Shown here: positions 46,742 through 55,895 of the stretch, in pieces
Numbering within the stretch: position 1 is the stretch's first letter
Layout: every line of letters starts with the position of its first letter
DNA from: Nitrosomonas sp.
GTDB lineage: Bacteria > Pseudomonadota > Gammaproteobacteria > Burkholderiales > Nitrosomonadaceae
Reading direction: 5' to 3'
DNA length: 64,000 nt
Assembly (NCBI GenBank): GCA_031316255.1
Contig: JALDQW010000001.1
Coordinates: 3,567,485 to 3,631,484 of the forward strand
Program-made: the position numbers and the translations under genes
Notes under the pieces: generated by a model
Seen by the model: only the letters and a program-made list of their open reading frames with translations
What the model was told of the DNA's origin: nothing
Database searches by the model: none

Positions 46742-48460
46742 TCAAGCGAGTGTTCCCGTTTTCCGCTGTTCAAGCAATTTGAGGAAATCTTCAGCATTGA
46801 TTGGCTTACTGATAATTTTACCTTGAGCATAGTCACATTGTGCTTCATACAATAATTTCAACTGTTCCTCTGTATCAACATTTTCAGCACTAAGTAAAAA
46901 TCCCAGTTTTTTTGCTAACGCATTAATTGCAGTAACTATAGCAAAGTTCTCCGTATCTGGACCAAGATCTGAAGTTAATGAAGCATCTAATTTTAGACTT
47001 TTAATAGGTAATTTTTTTAAACTTTTAATTGACGAACCGCCAATACCATAATTATCGATTGAAAACTGCACACCCAGATCACCCAGTTCTTCTAGGCTAT
47101 TCGTATTAAATTCAGTTTGTTGCAAGAAAGACTCAGCTATCCCTAACTCCAGCAAATAAGGAGGAAGTCCAACTTCGCCGAGAACTTCCTTGACATTTTT
47201 TACAAACTGGCTTTGATCAAATTCAATGAATGAAATACCCACCGTAATTGATAGCATCTCATATCCTATTTCATGCCACAGCTTGGCTTGTATGCAAGCT
47301 TGCTTTAGCATCCATTTCCCAATATCGAGTGTCAATCCGTTTTCGTATACAAGTGAAAAAAATTTGCTCGGTGACAACAAACCAAATTCAGAGTGATTCC
47401 ACCGCAATATAACTTCTGCTCCCTTTAAGTTACCCGTTTCAATATCAATGATGGGCAGATAATATAAAACCAATTGATTGTTTACAACCGCTTTTCTTAA
47501 TGCTTCCCCTTGTGCTAAATATCTTGTTGAAGTTTCTCCGACCTTATTCATAAAATACCGGCAACTATTGCGACGCATATTATAGGGTTCAGATAGCGTA
47601 TTCTCAGCATTTGCAAGCAACTTCGATATAGTGTTGCCGTGCGTCGGGTACACACTGACACCAATATTAAGTGTCGCATAAAACACAAGATTGTTGATCA
47701 TAATAGGTGTCGAAACCATTTTCATGATCCGGTCTGCAAATTTTTGAATATCTTCTAAATTGTTAACATCGCTATTAAAGAATGCAAATTTACTGCTTTC
47801 AATCCGAGTCACCAGACATTTGCTGTTCGTATATACGGACATTCGATACGATAGCTGTTGAATCAACATATCGCCAACATTATATCCATAGGTACTATTG
47901 ATATAAGGAATACGGCCTATTTTTATGAAATAAATTGCTGCCAATTTATCCGGGTCAGTCTGTTTGGATAATATGTCGGCCACCTTTTCAGAAAATAAAT
48001 TCTGCTTTGGAAAACCTGTTAAATTATCGAAATATGCGAGGCGGTAAATTCTGCTTTCAGCTTGCAATTTTGCCCGTCGGGTTTCAAAATCTTTCAGTTC
48101 TCTTTCAATTGAGAGCGCAAGCCGGACAACATGACCTTTACGAATGTAATCATGCACACCATGATGAATTGCCGAAATGGTCATATCATCATCTATTTCA
48201 TCAGAATAAATGATGAACGGAATGTCGCGGCCAACTTGTTTCCAGATTTCAAGCGCATCCATAAAGTTGAAAGTATGCACCTCATGGTTGCAAATAAGAA
48301 TATGCCAGTCACACTCATAAAATGCAGCCCTAATTTCTTGAACATCCGCTATTGCCCTGTAACTTGTTTTGATATTCATCTTTCCCAGATCGGTGCCCAA
48401 AAGAGTGGCATCTGTTTCCGAGTATCCGACTAATAATATCCTCAAATTATTTCGCAACAT
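46742..48460 (-). CDS. Degenerate receiver-GGDEF-EAL protein
   Basis: 572 residues in three domains, each lacking key residues. The receiver (1-125) has VGYSETDATLL in place of the acidic pocket and ILICNHEV where the phospho-Asp should be. The GGDEF domain (about 140-300) has RIESSKFAFF at the signature site. The EAL domain (about 320-565) has AEVILRWNHSEFGLLSP in place of EALLR and SIDNYGIGGSSIKSLKKLPI in place of DDFGTG. It is therefore unlikely to make or break c-di-GMP and may bind it or a protein. It lies directly upstream of flhDC on the same strand. Confidence 0.8.
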   Translation of the reverse strand: MLRNNLRILLVGYSETDATLLGTDLGKMNIKTSYRAIADVQEIRAAFYECDWHILICNHEVHTFNFMDALEIWKQVGRDIPFIIYSDEIDDDMTISAIHHGVHDYIRKGHVVRLALSIERELKDFETRRAKLQAESRIYRLAYFDNLTGFPKQNLFSEKVADILSKQTDPDKLAAIYFIKIGRIPYINSTYGYNVGDMLIQQLSYRMSVYTNSKCLVTRIESSKFAFFNSDVNNLEDIQKFADRIMKMVSTPIMINNLVFYATLNIGVSVYPTHGNTISKLLANAENTLSEPYNMRRNSCRYFMNKVGETSTRYLAQGEALRKAVVNNQLVLYYLPIIDIETGNLKGAEVILRWNHSEFGLLSPSKFFSLVYENGLTLDIGKWMLKQACIQAKLWHEIGYEMLSITVGISFIEFDQSQFVKNVKEVLGEVGLPPYLLELGIAESFLQQTEFNTNSLEELGDLGVQFSIDNYGIGGSSIKSLKKLPIKSLKLDASLTSDLGPDTENFAIVTAINALAKKLGFLLSAENVDTEEQLKLLYEAQCDYAQGKIISKPINAEDFLKLLEQRKTGTLA

Positions 48461-48805
48461 GATTTGTTTTAAAGTATTTCTTCATCTTGCTTTTTTACGT
48501 CCTAAAAGAAACAAACTTTAATAAGGCGCAACGATTCAAGAAAAACAAATTGCCTGCTCCTTCATTTTGATACGTGCATATATTTCGTTAAATTTTTTAC
48601 TCTCGAAAATGATTGAATCTTTGTTAATATACTAATAATGAATTTTTGTCGGTTGCTTCACTCAATCGTTTGAACGCCTTTCTTGAATTGACAATACAAT
48701 AGCCATTCCTGAGAACATTACAATTAAAGTAAATTCTATAACAATTTATCAACAGCCTAAATAAATACACTTTTTGGATCATTCAGTCAATCTTGACCCC
48801 AGTTC
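48461..48805. other. Divergent intergenic region
   Basis: 345 AT-rich bases between the receiver-GGDEF-EAL gene and pyrC. It should contain both promoters. No hairpin, repeat or gene is seen. Confidence 0.4.
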
Positions 48806-49861
48806 ATGAAAACACTCATAGCGTCAGAAACAATCACAATTACCCGTCCCGACGATTGCCACTTGCATCTGCGCGATAATGAGCAGATGCACGCCGTTCT
48901 ACCCTATTCCGCCAGACAATTTGCACGCGCCATAGTCATGCCCAATTTAAAACCCCCTGTCGTAACTACCGACATGGCACTGGCATACCGGCAACGCATT
49001 TTGGCAGCACTACCGGAAAACCTCAAAAATAGTTTTGCACCATTAATGACCCTTTATCTGACAGACAATACCAAACCGGAAGAAGTCATTCGTGCAAAAA
49101 AAAGTGGCGTGATTCACGGTGTAAAACTGTACCCTGCTGGCGCAACAACAAATTCCGATGATGGCGTGACCGACATTGCAAGCTGCTATGCCACGTTGGA
49201 AACACTTGAAAAAATCAATTTGCCATTATTAGTGCATGGCGAAGTCACGGATCCCGCTGTTGATATATTTGATCGTGAAAAAGCGTTTATTGACAGGGTA
49301 TTAGCGCAACTTGCGCAACGTTTTACAAATTTGCGCATTGTATTTGAACATATCACGACCCAGGATGCCGTTGATTTTGTTTCGACCACTTCTGATAACA
49401 TTGCAGCCACCATCACCGCGCATCACTTGCGCTATAATCGCAACGCCATTTTCCAGAATGGCATCCGCCCACATTATTATTGCCTGCCCATTCTAAAAAG
49501 TGAGCTGCACCGTCAGGCACTCATCAAAGCTGCCACCAGCGGCAATAAAAAATTTTTTCTTGGGACTGACAGCGCACCGCATGCACACAGTATGAAAGAA
49601 ACTGATTGCGGATGTGCGGGCATTTTCACCGCCCATGCCGCCATCGAATTGTATGCAGAAGCTTTTGAGCGCACCAATGCCCTGGACAAATTGGAAGCAT
49701 TCGCGAGTTTTAATGGCGCCGATTTTTACAACTTACCCCGCAACACATCATTGATCACACTGAAAAAAGAAAACTGGAAAATTCCTGGAAGAATTAAGTT
49801 TGCCAACGATACGTTAGTTCCGCTGTGCGCAAACGACACACTCGAATGGAAATTGATTTGA
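48806..49861 (+). CDS. pyrC: Dihydroorotase (type II, PyrC)
   Basis: 351 residues, the E. coli PyrC size. [20 protein letters not shown] carries the HxH zinc ligands; [20 protein letters not shown] contains the bridging carboxylated Lys; PLLVHGEV and [13 protein letters not shown] add His ligands; [20 protein letters not shown] carries the catalytic Asp. It closes the dihydroorotate ring in pyrimidine synthesis. No other pyr gene is nearby. Confidence 0.97.
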   Translation: MKTLIASETITITRPDDCHLHLRDNEQMHAVLPYSARQFARAIVMPNLKPPVVTTDMALAYRQRILAALPENLKNSFAPLMTLYLTDNTKPEEVIRAKKSGVIHGVKLYPAGATTNSDDGVTDIASCYATLETLEKINLPLLVHGEVTDPAVDIFDREKAFIDRVLAQLAQRFTNLRIVFEHITTQDAVDFVSTTSDNIAATITAHHLRYNRNAIFQNGIRPHYYCLPILKSELHRQALIKAATSGNKKFFLGTDSAPHAHSMKETDCGCAGIFTAHAAIELYAEAFERTNALDKLEAFASFNGADFYNLPRNTSLITLKKENWKIPGRIKFANDTLVPLCANDTLEWKLI

Positions 49862-49895
49862 AAATTATAAAATACTCTTTTTACGAACAAAAAAA

Positions 49896-50981
49896 CTAGA
49901 AAAAATCAATCGATCCTGCTTCTTGTTGCTCAACGATATGGCCACTTTCCAGGAGATCTTCATGGAAATGCATCTGGTTCTTTCCATGAGCTTTCGCATA
50001 ATAAAGCGCTTTATCAGCACGACCGATAATTTCAGCGGCAACCCGTTGTTCTCTGCTGATAAATGTAGCGCCAATGCTGACTGTAACGGTTTTCATTTGT
50101 GGAAAGTTGTAATTCTCGATCACCACACGGAACCGCTCCAGAACAATCTGTGCTTCTTCTTTATCCTGAACACGAAAAATAGCCACAAACTCCTCGCCCC
50201 CAAAACGAAAAAGTAAATCTTTGGCACGAAAATTTTGCTTCATGATGTAAGAAAGCAATAGCAATACTTCGTCGCCCATAATGTGACCGTAGCGATCATT
50301 GATCAATTTAAAATTATCAATATCAATAATGGCAAGACAGAATTTTAGTGCGTCGTCGTGTAGTTTTCGTCTATTTTCCCCACTCCAAGCTTGTTCATTC
50401 CGGTGATCAGAATTAAATGACAGTGCCTGGATTTTTTGAATACTCTCTTCAAATGTATGGCGGTTTAACAACCCGGTCAATTTATCCTTCTGATTTTCGT
50501 CCAGCAAATTACGAAAATTATGCGCAATACTCAGCAGGCTTGTTATGATCAGCATCTCACTCTCAGTTAAATTATGAGACAACTTGAACGAGAGCAAACG
50601 CTCTATCTTACCGGCGCCGAAAACCGGATAAACAATTAAGAATTCATCATTTTGTACGTTGATATGGGGTTTGCCGGTAGTATTGATCCATAATTGCGCA
50701 GTATCAATTTCTTCAGGTATTTTGATTTCAGAAGTATAAACTTCCCGGGTTTCCGAAAGCTGCTTTCGATTACCCTCTTCTATGCATTGCGTTGAATAAG
50801 TCATTAACCAGCAACTCGTATTTGCTTGATTTAACTTGTACATCGAAATCTGTTCAATTTTTAACAGTTCAGCCATTGTCTTAAGCAGGCTGACCTCAAA
50901 CAAGTCAATGTCTCGTATCGTCGTTAAACTGACCAATCTGTTCAGTAGAGAAGGCACTCTTTTTTCTTTCTGATCGTTCAT
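49896..50981 (-). CDS. Diguanylate cyclase with an N-terminal GAF-like domain
   Basis: 361 residues. Residues 1-165 look like a GAF-type sensor (LLNRLVSLTTIRDIDLFEVS, then the strand/helix pattern to SIAHNFRNLLDENQ). Residues 170-350 are a GGDEF domain with KLTGLLNRHTFEESI, IDIDNFKLINDRYGHIMGDE and the intact signature FRFGGEEFVAIF. It should make c-di-GMP. No inhibitory RxxD is obvious at the usual place. It faces pyrC, ending 34 bases from its stop. Confidence 0.9.
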   Translation of the reverse strand: MNDQKEKRVPSLLNRLVSLTTIRDIDLFEVSLLKTMAELLKIEQISMYKLNQANTSCWLMTYSTQCIEEGNRKQLSETREVYTSEIKIPEEIDTAQLWINTTGKPHINVQNDEFLIVYPVFGAGKIERLLSFKLSHNLTESEMLIITSLLSIAHNFRNLLDENQKDKLTGLLNRHTFEESIQKIQALSFNSDHRNEQAWSGENRRKLHDDALKFCLAIIDIDNFKLINDRYGHIMGDEVLLLLSYIMKQNFRAKDLLFRFGGEEFVAIFRVQDKEEAQIVLERFRVVIENYNFPQMKTVTVSIGATFISREQRVAAEIIGRADKALYYAKAHGKNQMHFHEDLLESGHIVEQQEAGSIDFF

Positions 50982-51061
50982 TTTGGAGGAATCCTAGATC
51001 ATGCGCCAATTTTCAAACGAGGAAGGTATGACTTAAGCAATTAAAAGCTGCCTTGTGATCA

Positions 51062-51772
51062 TTAAAATAGTTCATCCAAGAAATTTGCAACAGCCTGATA
51101 GGCCCTATTGGCTGCGGTTTCTTTATAAACTGTACCAAAATCAGGATTATTAGCCACCGGATTGGTAAACGCATGCATTGTACCGCCATAAACATGCATC
51201 TGCCAATCCACCCTGGCATCGGTCATTTCCTGTTCAAAAGCAAGCACCTGTTCCGGGGGCACCATAGGATCGTCATGACCATGCAAACACAAAACTTTTG
51301 CGGTTATCGATTCATTGGTCACATTTCCCGGTGCAAAGATACCATGGATACTGATCACACCTTTCACATCGGCACCGGAACGCGCCAATTCCAATACACA
51401 CATACCGCCAAAACAATACCCCATCGCTGCGATACGCGTTGCATCTACTTGTGACAGACTGCGCACGGCTTGTACAGCTGCATTGATTCTTTGTCGTAAA
51501 AACGCTCGGTCGGAAGCAAACGGGCTCATTAACGCACCGTTACCTTCAATATCACCATCCCGGCCAAAAATTCCTTTTCCGTACATATCGAGTGCAAAAC
51601 CAACATATCCCATGGTGGCAACTCTTTCTGCGGCCTTGCAGGCAAATTCACGACGCCCGCTCCAATCATGCGCAACGAGCACAGCGGGCTTGGGTATCCC
51701 CGTATCTTTATAGGCAAGAAAACCTTCTAACAACGTATCGCCGTCCTGGTAATCAATTTCTTGTGTAATCAT
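51062..51772 (-). CDS. Dienelactone hydrolase family protein
   Basis: 236 residues, alpha/beta hydrolase. The catalytic triad can be read as Cys in MGYCFGGMCVLELARSG, Asp in LHGHDDPMVPPEQVLAFEQE and His in GGTMHAFTNPVANNPDFGTV. The Cys nucleophile is the mark of the dienelactone hydrolase family. The true substrate is unknown; no chlorocatechol genes are present. It stands alone. Confidence 0.9.
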   Translation of the reverse strand: MITQEIDYQDGDTLLEGFLAYKDTGIPKPAVLVAHDWSGRREFACKAAERVATMGYVGFALDMYGKGIFGRDGDIEGNGALMSPFASDRAFLRQRINAAVQAVRSLSQVDATRIAAMGYCFGGMCVLELARSGADVKGVISIHGIFAPGNVTNESITAKVLCLHGHDDPMVPPEQVLAFEQEMTDARVDWQMHVYGGTMHAFTNPVANNPDFGTVYKETAANRAYQAVANFLDELF

Positions 51773-52195
51773 ATCGTCTCAATCCATTATGCGATCACGC
51801 ATTCAATAATCTATTAATTGGATATCTCCCGTACTCAATATAAGGTTATTCAATTGTCCCAGTTTTGCCAAGCGTTTTAAAGCATATTTTTAAATAAACA
51901 ATTTGTTACCAACACAACACTTTGATAACATAAGAAAACTTAAAGCTACCAAAATATCTAGATACCAGAATACAAATATTTGCAAAAGATACGTGCAAAC
52001 GTTAGATGACTTCGCTATAATTAAAACATGGGAAATTTATACACATGTATATTCTCAATATATATGATTTTGGGTTATTCGATATCCAAAAATCAAACTA
52101 TGTCACTGTTTGTTAAGTGACAACTCAAATCACTGACCAACAAGAACAAAAGTGATTTATAAGATAAGATAAAGATATAAATAAGGACAAACAAA
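51773..52195. other. AT-rich divergent intergenic region
   Basis: 423 bases between the hydrolase and the His/Asp-tailed secreted protein. Very AT-rich, with no gene-like frame. It probably holds two promoters. No clear repeat or hairpin was found. Confidence 0.4.
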
Positions 52196-52789
52196 ATGAA
52201 GCCTCAAAATAACAAATGGTTCTCGACAGCACTAGCAATTATTGTTTTATTATGTACAGCGAGCTTGGCCTTTGCTGATAGCGTAACAATCAAGCGCGAT
52301 CGCATTTTCATCGCCGACGGGGGATTAATTGTAAAGAATCTACAAACCGGCGCGCTCAACCAATGTACGGCTCCGCCATTACTTGATCCGGCAGGTAACG
52401 ATGTCACTAATTTACTTAACACAGCGACTGATGTTGTTATTAAACACGATTATGCGATTGTCACAATCCATCCATTGGATAGTGAAGGCAATCCTTTCGT
52501 CGACACCGTCACTGTTGATGTGGCCCACTGTTTTGAAGTTAAAAACGTTACCGTCGATCAATGTATTTCTACAGTCGATATCCGCCAGGGACTAATGATC
52601 ATTCCATGTGTTGAAGTGAATGGTTCATACGTAACCGTGCATATGGATCGTCGCGGTCATTCAGATAACTGGGAAGTTACCTTTCTCGGGGCAAATATCC
52701 ATATGAATGACTACAACAAACACCAGTATGACGATGACCACCATGATGATGACGATCATCGTAATCGTCGCGATCGTCATGACAACTAA
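52196..52789 (+). CDS. Secreted protein with a His/Asp-rich C-terminal tail
   Basis: 197 residues. A signal peptide (IIVLLCTASLAFA, cut before DSVTIKRD) leads to a beta-rich domain with four Cys (NQCTAPP, AHCFEVK, DQCIST, IPCVEV), which could form two disulfides. The last 25 residues alternate His and Asp (YDDDHHDDDDHRNRRDRHDN) and look able to bind metal ions such as copper, nickel or zinc. An AAGGA site precedes the start. No known family is recognised. Confidence 0.6.
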   Translation: MKPQNNKWFSTALAIIVLLCTASLAFADSVTIKRDRIFIADGGLIVKNLQTGALNQCTAPPLLDPAGNDVTNLLNTATDVVIKHDYAIVTIHPLDSEGNPFVDTVTVDVAHCFEVKNVTVDQCISTVDIRQGLMIIPCVEVNGSYVTVHMDRRGHSDNWEVTFLGANIHMNDYNKHQYDDDHHDDDDHRNRRDRHDN

Positions 52790-52926
52790 CTGTATTAGAA
52801 TCAGAATATAGGTATTAAGATGGCGCGGTCAAATCCCCGACGATTGCGCTATCTTGATATATGCCGGTACGACTACTGGGTCAACGTAAACTGCGCCTAA
52901 CCCATCTGGCTTCTCCGGCAAATATT

Positions 52927-54609
52927 TTATTCAGACGCACCGCAAAGCCACGGCATGAGTGCATCAGCCGGATCCACTGAAGCAGGAATCCTGCACACAT
53001 TAATCACAGCATCACAGCTTCCGGTTGCATTCTTTTTATTGCTGGATTGTTCCCATGCCTGCTGCAATACATGCGACAGAAATTCCTGATCTGTAGTCTG
53101 ATCGACAATCAACAAAATTCGATTCAACGGCACAACACTGACCAGTGTATTCAATTCGTGAATACAGCCAGGTTTTCTGACTGTAAAACTTCTCAAATCC
53201 ATTAATACAGTATTTTGTTTGCCGACCAGTGCGGCCAAAGCCTGCTTCCAAGTATCTGCAAAGCAAAACAACGCATTAATCCGAAAACGGCCATCGAAAT
53301 CTTTTCGAGTTTCCAAGGTCGCCATCCGTTGCTGCAATGTTTTGTCATCGTGAATAAACTCTTGCCTTAGCTGTCCTGAGAGAAAAGTCAGAAACTCATG
53401 CGGTTCAATCGTCGCTGCTGCGAGATCGGGGCCCGCGATTAACTGCACATGCCCCATATACCGCCATCGTTGGGAAATAGCCTTAAACAGCGCCTCGCTC
53501 TTTTTGCCTAACGAAAAAACACGCAGCACCAACAAGGGTCTTGCCACAAAAGAGCTGACGGCTGCATATTTCATGCCCAACCGGACAGTGAACACAAAAA
53601 CCGCGAAAGCTATCAACCCTGAAAGAAACCAGACAAGACCCTCAAATACCAGATTAATGGCATAATAAAGGGCGAAGATCAGTATCACAGAATCCACTGC
53701 CAAAGACTGATCGCTAACCACTCTGGATTCATACGCCCGCCGGACAAATCCAAGCAGCATCCATCCAATTCCGGAAAAAATAACAAAGCCGACAAGCAGA
53801 ATGCCGATGAAAATTCCACTTGTATCGAGCGAAGTCACCTCACCCAACTGAATAAAGAAACCCAAAAGCAAATCGCTCGCACCGGTCACCCCCAAGACGA
53901 ACAGACTGCCCGTGATCGCGGCAAACATAAAAACCCATACCATCGGCCCCACTGCACGTATGCGCTGGTTCATGAACGCCATCAATAACAGCGTGGGCGG
54001 CAGATTATACGTTGCCCAGACGATGAAAAGATCCACAGATCCCATATGTGGATTACGTATCAACACAATGCCATTAATTATCAGAAAAATAATGAAATAA
54101 CCGACGATGTATAAGATAACGCGTGTTGAAACAGTCGTCGTCAACAGATTAAATACCAGCACCGCAGGCCAGAAAAAAATGTAACCCATGACGACAATTT
54201 GCATCATGACAATCTCGTCGATACCGGAAATCACATAGGCCAGCGCCATAATCAATGCAAACATAAAGCCCGCTAACAAATGAATTCCTGCGGCCCGCCG
54301 GAATAGCGTGGAAAACTCCCGCCACAGTGCTTTCCCGGTATCGGGATTATGCTTTGCATCCACGAAATGCAGACGCAGTCGTGATTCGCCAACCTGAGTA
54401 TCTCCATGTATTTTCGAAATTGGCTCCGGATATTGATCGTGCGATTTGCCAGGTTGATTGTGACCGATCCGCTCAGACATAATCCGGTTGACCGCTCTAC
54501 GATAACGCCAGAGCAACACTCCGGACAACGGCAGCGCCAGTACAGCGGAAACAATCAGAATGAAAGGCAACTGACCCGTCAATAATGTGACAAAAAAATC
54601 ATTCTGCAT
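52927..54609 (-). CDS. Multi-TM protein with a soluble C-terminal domain
   Basis: 560 residues from ATG 54609, or 571 from a TTG at 54642; neither has a clear ribosome site. A first helix (TGQLPFILIVSAVLALPLSG) and a charged loop lead to about nine further helices (residues 115-365). The last 190 residues are soluble: LLVLRVFSLGKKSEALFKAI, HVQLIAGPDLAAATIEPHEF, FADTWKQALAALVGKQNTVL, MDLRSFTVRKPGCIHELNTL and RILLIVDQTTDQEFL. This strand/helix order suggests a Rossmann-like fold, perhaps TIR- or SLOG-like, but I cannot name it. It ends the run of four genes that starts with the PAS kinase. Confidence 0.7.
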   Translation of the reverse strand: MQNDFFVTLLTGQLPFILIVSAVLALPLSGVLLWRYRRAVNRIMSERIGHNQPGKSHDQYPEPISKIHGDTQVGESRLRLHFVDAKHNPDTGKALWREFSTLFRRAAGIHLLAGFMFALIMALAYVISGIDEIVMMQIVVMGYIFFWPAVLVFNLLTTTVSTRVILYIVGYFIIFLIINGIVLIRNPHMGSVDLFIVWATYNLPPTLLLMAFMNQRIRAVGPMVWVFMFAAITGSLFVLGVTGASDLLLGFFIQLGEVTSLDTSGIFIGILLVGFVIFSGIGWMLLGFVRRAYESRVVSDQSLAVDSVILIFALYYAINLVFEGLVWFLSGLIAFAVFVFTVRLGMKYAAVSSFVARPLLVLRVFSLGKKSEALFKAISQRWRYMGHVQLIAGPDLAAATIEPHEFLTFLSGQLRQEFIHDDKTLQQRMATLETRKDFDGRFRINALFCFADTWKQALAALVGKQNTVLMDLRSFTVRKPGCIHELNTLVSVVPLNRILLIVDQTTDQEFLSHVLQQAWEQSSNKKNATGSCDAVINVCRIPASVDPADALMPWLCGASE

Positions 54610-54654
54610 TTTAGTGTTATTACCGTGCCGTTCTATCCACAAGCATAGCGGTGA

Positions 54655-55179
54655 TTATTCCGCAACGGTTTTGGCTGGCAGTTTTTGTTCATTATTTGCA
54701 GCATCCCGATGCTGCCAGAAAAGCTGTTGTTCCTCGGCAATAATTTGTTCGGTCTGTTCAACAAAACGCCGATAAGCCTGTTCCTCGTTGTCCATCTCAG
54801 CATACGATCCAGCATTATTGATATACAAACGATATTCGCGCTTCATACTTTCCGAAGCCTTGCGATAACTTACCCATGACTCTTCAAATTTGCCGATACG
54901 ATCAATACCTTTAGCCAGTGTTATAATTAAACCCAGAAACGCTGTCAGCATTGCGATCACACGCGCACCGACATCGGTATCTACCGGCACCAACTGAACT
55001 ACAGACACCAGCGCCCCGGAACCAATCACCACAACACTTAGAATCTGTCCCCATTTCTTATAGGAAGTCGCTTTTTTACTATACCACTCGCGCTGACCGT
55101 TTAAATGAACCTGAAAATATTCATCCGCACGTTGCTGCCGCTCAGTGGTTAATGCCGGCAAAACAGAGGTCATTGTCAT
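54655..55179 (-). CDS. SLATT-domain (two-TM) protein
   Basis: 174 residues from the ATG at 55177-55179, which has an exact AAGGAG site 7 bases upstream. An earlier in-frame ATG at 55266 overlaps the regulator stop but lacks such a site. Two helices (about 43-65 and 73-92) are followed by KFEESWVSYRKASESMKREY, RLYINNAGSYAEMDNEEQAY and RRFVEQTEQIIAEEQQLFWQ, the SLATT pattern (formerly DUF4231). SLATT proteins are predicted pore-forming effectors, many of them in nucleotide-based defence systems. Here it lies between a response regulator and a multi-TM protein. Confidence 0.8.
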   Translation of the reverse strand: MTMTSVLPALTTERQQRADEYFQVHLNGQREWYSKKATSYKKWGQILSVVVIGSGALVSVVQLVPVDTDVGARVIAMLTAFLGLIITLAKGIDRIGKFEESWVSYRKASESMKREYRLYINNAGSYAEMDNEEQAYRRFVEQTEQIIAEEQQLFWQHRDAANNEQKLPAKTVAE

Positions 55180-55262
55180 CACACACTCCTTCTCTCTTTG
55201 TTTGTATCGCAGCAGTCCCGTTTTCTTTGCATCGTTCATTCCGGTTGTCACCGTAGGAATCT

Positions 55263-55895
55263 TCAATTCGACAGCCGATGCTTCTCCAAATCGATTTCAT
55301 TCACAAATTGCGCCAGTTCCAGTAAATTCGTTGCGCCCGACTTTTGCATGACATGACTGCGATGAATTTCTACAGTACGATGACTAATACCCAGATGCGA
55401 TGCGATTTCCTTGTTCGAAAGCCCCTGAACAATCCATCTCAGGATTTCTCTCTCGCGCTCGGTCAATTTTGACAACAACGATTGTACATTATGATGATGC
55501 TGACTTGCCTGCATCAGTTTCTCACATTCAGCAAATGCCAAACGGACACATGCAATCAGTTTTTCTCGGGTAACCGGTTTAGTCAGAAAGTCAACGGCGC
55601 CCGCCTTGATTGCTCTGACGCTTTGAGGAATAGTGCCATAACCGGTTAGAAAAATAATCGGCAATGTACATCGGTTAGCAAGCATCTCCTGAAGTTGCAA
55701 TCCATCCATACCCGGCATATGGATATCAGCGATAAGGCATCCCTTTAGCTGCGGTCGACACTGCTCAAGAAACGCTTCCGCACTGTCAAACACCTTTACA
55801 GCAATCGCTTCTTGCTCGATCATGAGCATCAACGAGCGGCGAACTGCGGCGTCGTCGTCAACAATATAAACCGTAAAATTTTCCGGGGTCATCAT
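55263..55895 (-). CDS. FixJ-family response regulator
   Basis: 210 residues. The receiver has the acidic pair in YIVDDDAAVRRSLMLMIEQE, phospho-Asp57 in CLIADIHMPGMDG, and Lys in FLTKPVTREKL. The C-terminal LuxR-type helix-turn-helix is LTEREREILRWIVQGLSNKE with SHRTVEIHRSHVMQKSGATN. It overlaps the kinase stop by 4 bases (ATGA), so the two are a coupled pair. Probable target: the SLATT and multi-TM genes downstream, or an unlinked regulon. Confidence 0.92.
   Translation of the reverse strand: MMTPENFTVYIVDDDAAVRRSLMLMIEQEAIAVKVFDSAEAFLEQCRPQLKGCLIADIHMPGMDGLQLQEMLANRCTLPIIFLTGYGTIPQSVRAIKAGAVDFLTKPVTREKLIACVRLAFAECEKLMQASQHHHNVQSLLSKLTEREREILRWIVQGLSNKEIASHLGISHRTVEIHRSHVMQKSGATNLLELAQFVNEIDLEKHRLSN

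Noticed and set aside
52817..52855. Possible terminator between the His/Asp-tailed gene and the multi-TM gene
   Set aside because: AAGATGGCGC can pair with GCGCTATCTT, but the loop is about 19 bases, there is a G-U pair and no good T-run.
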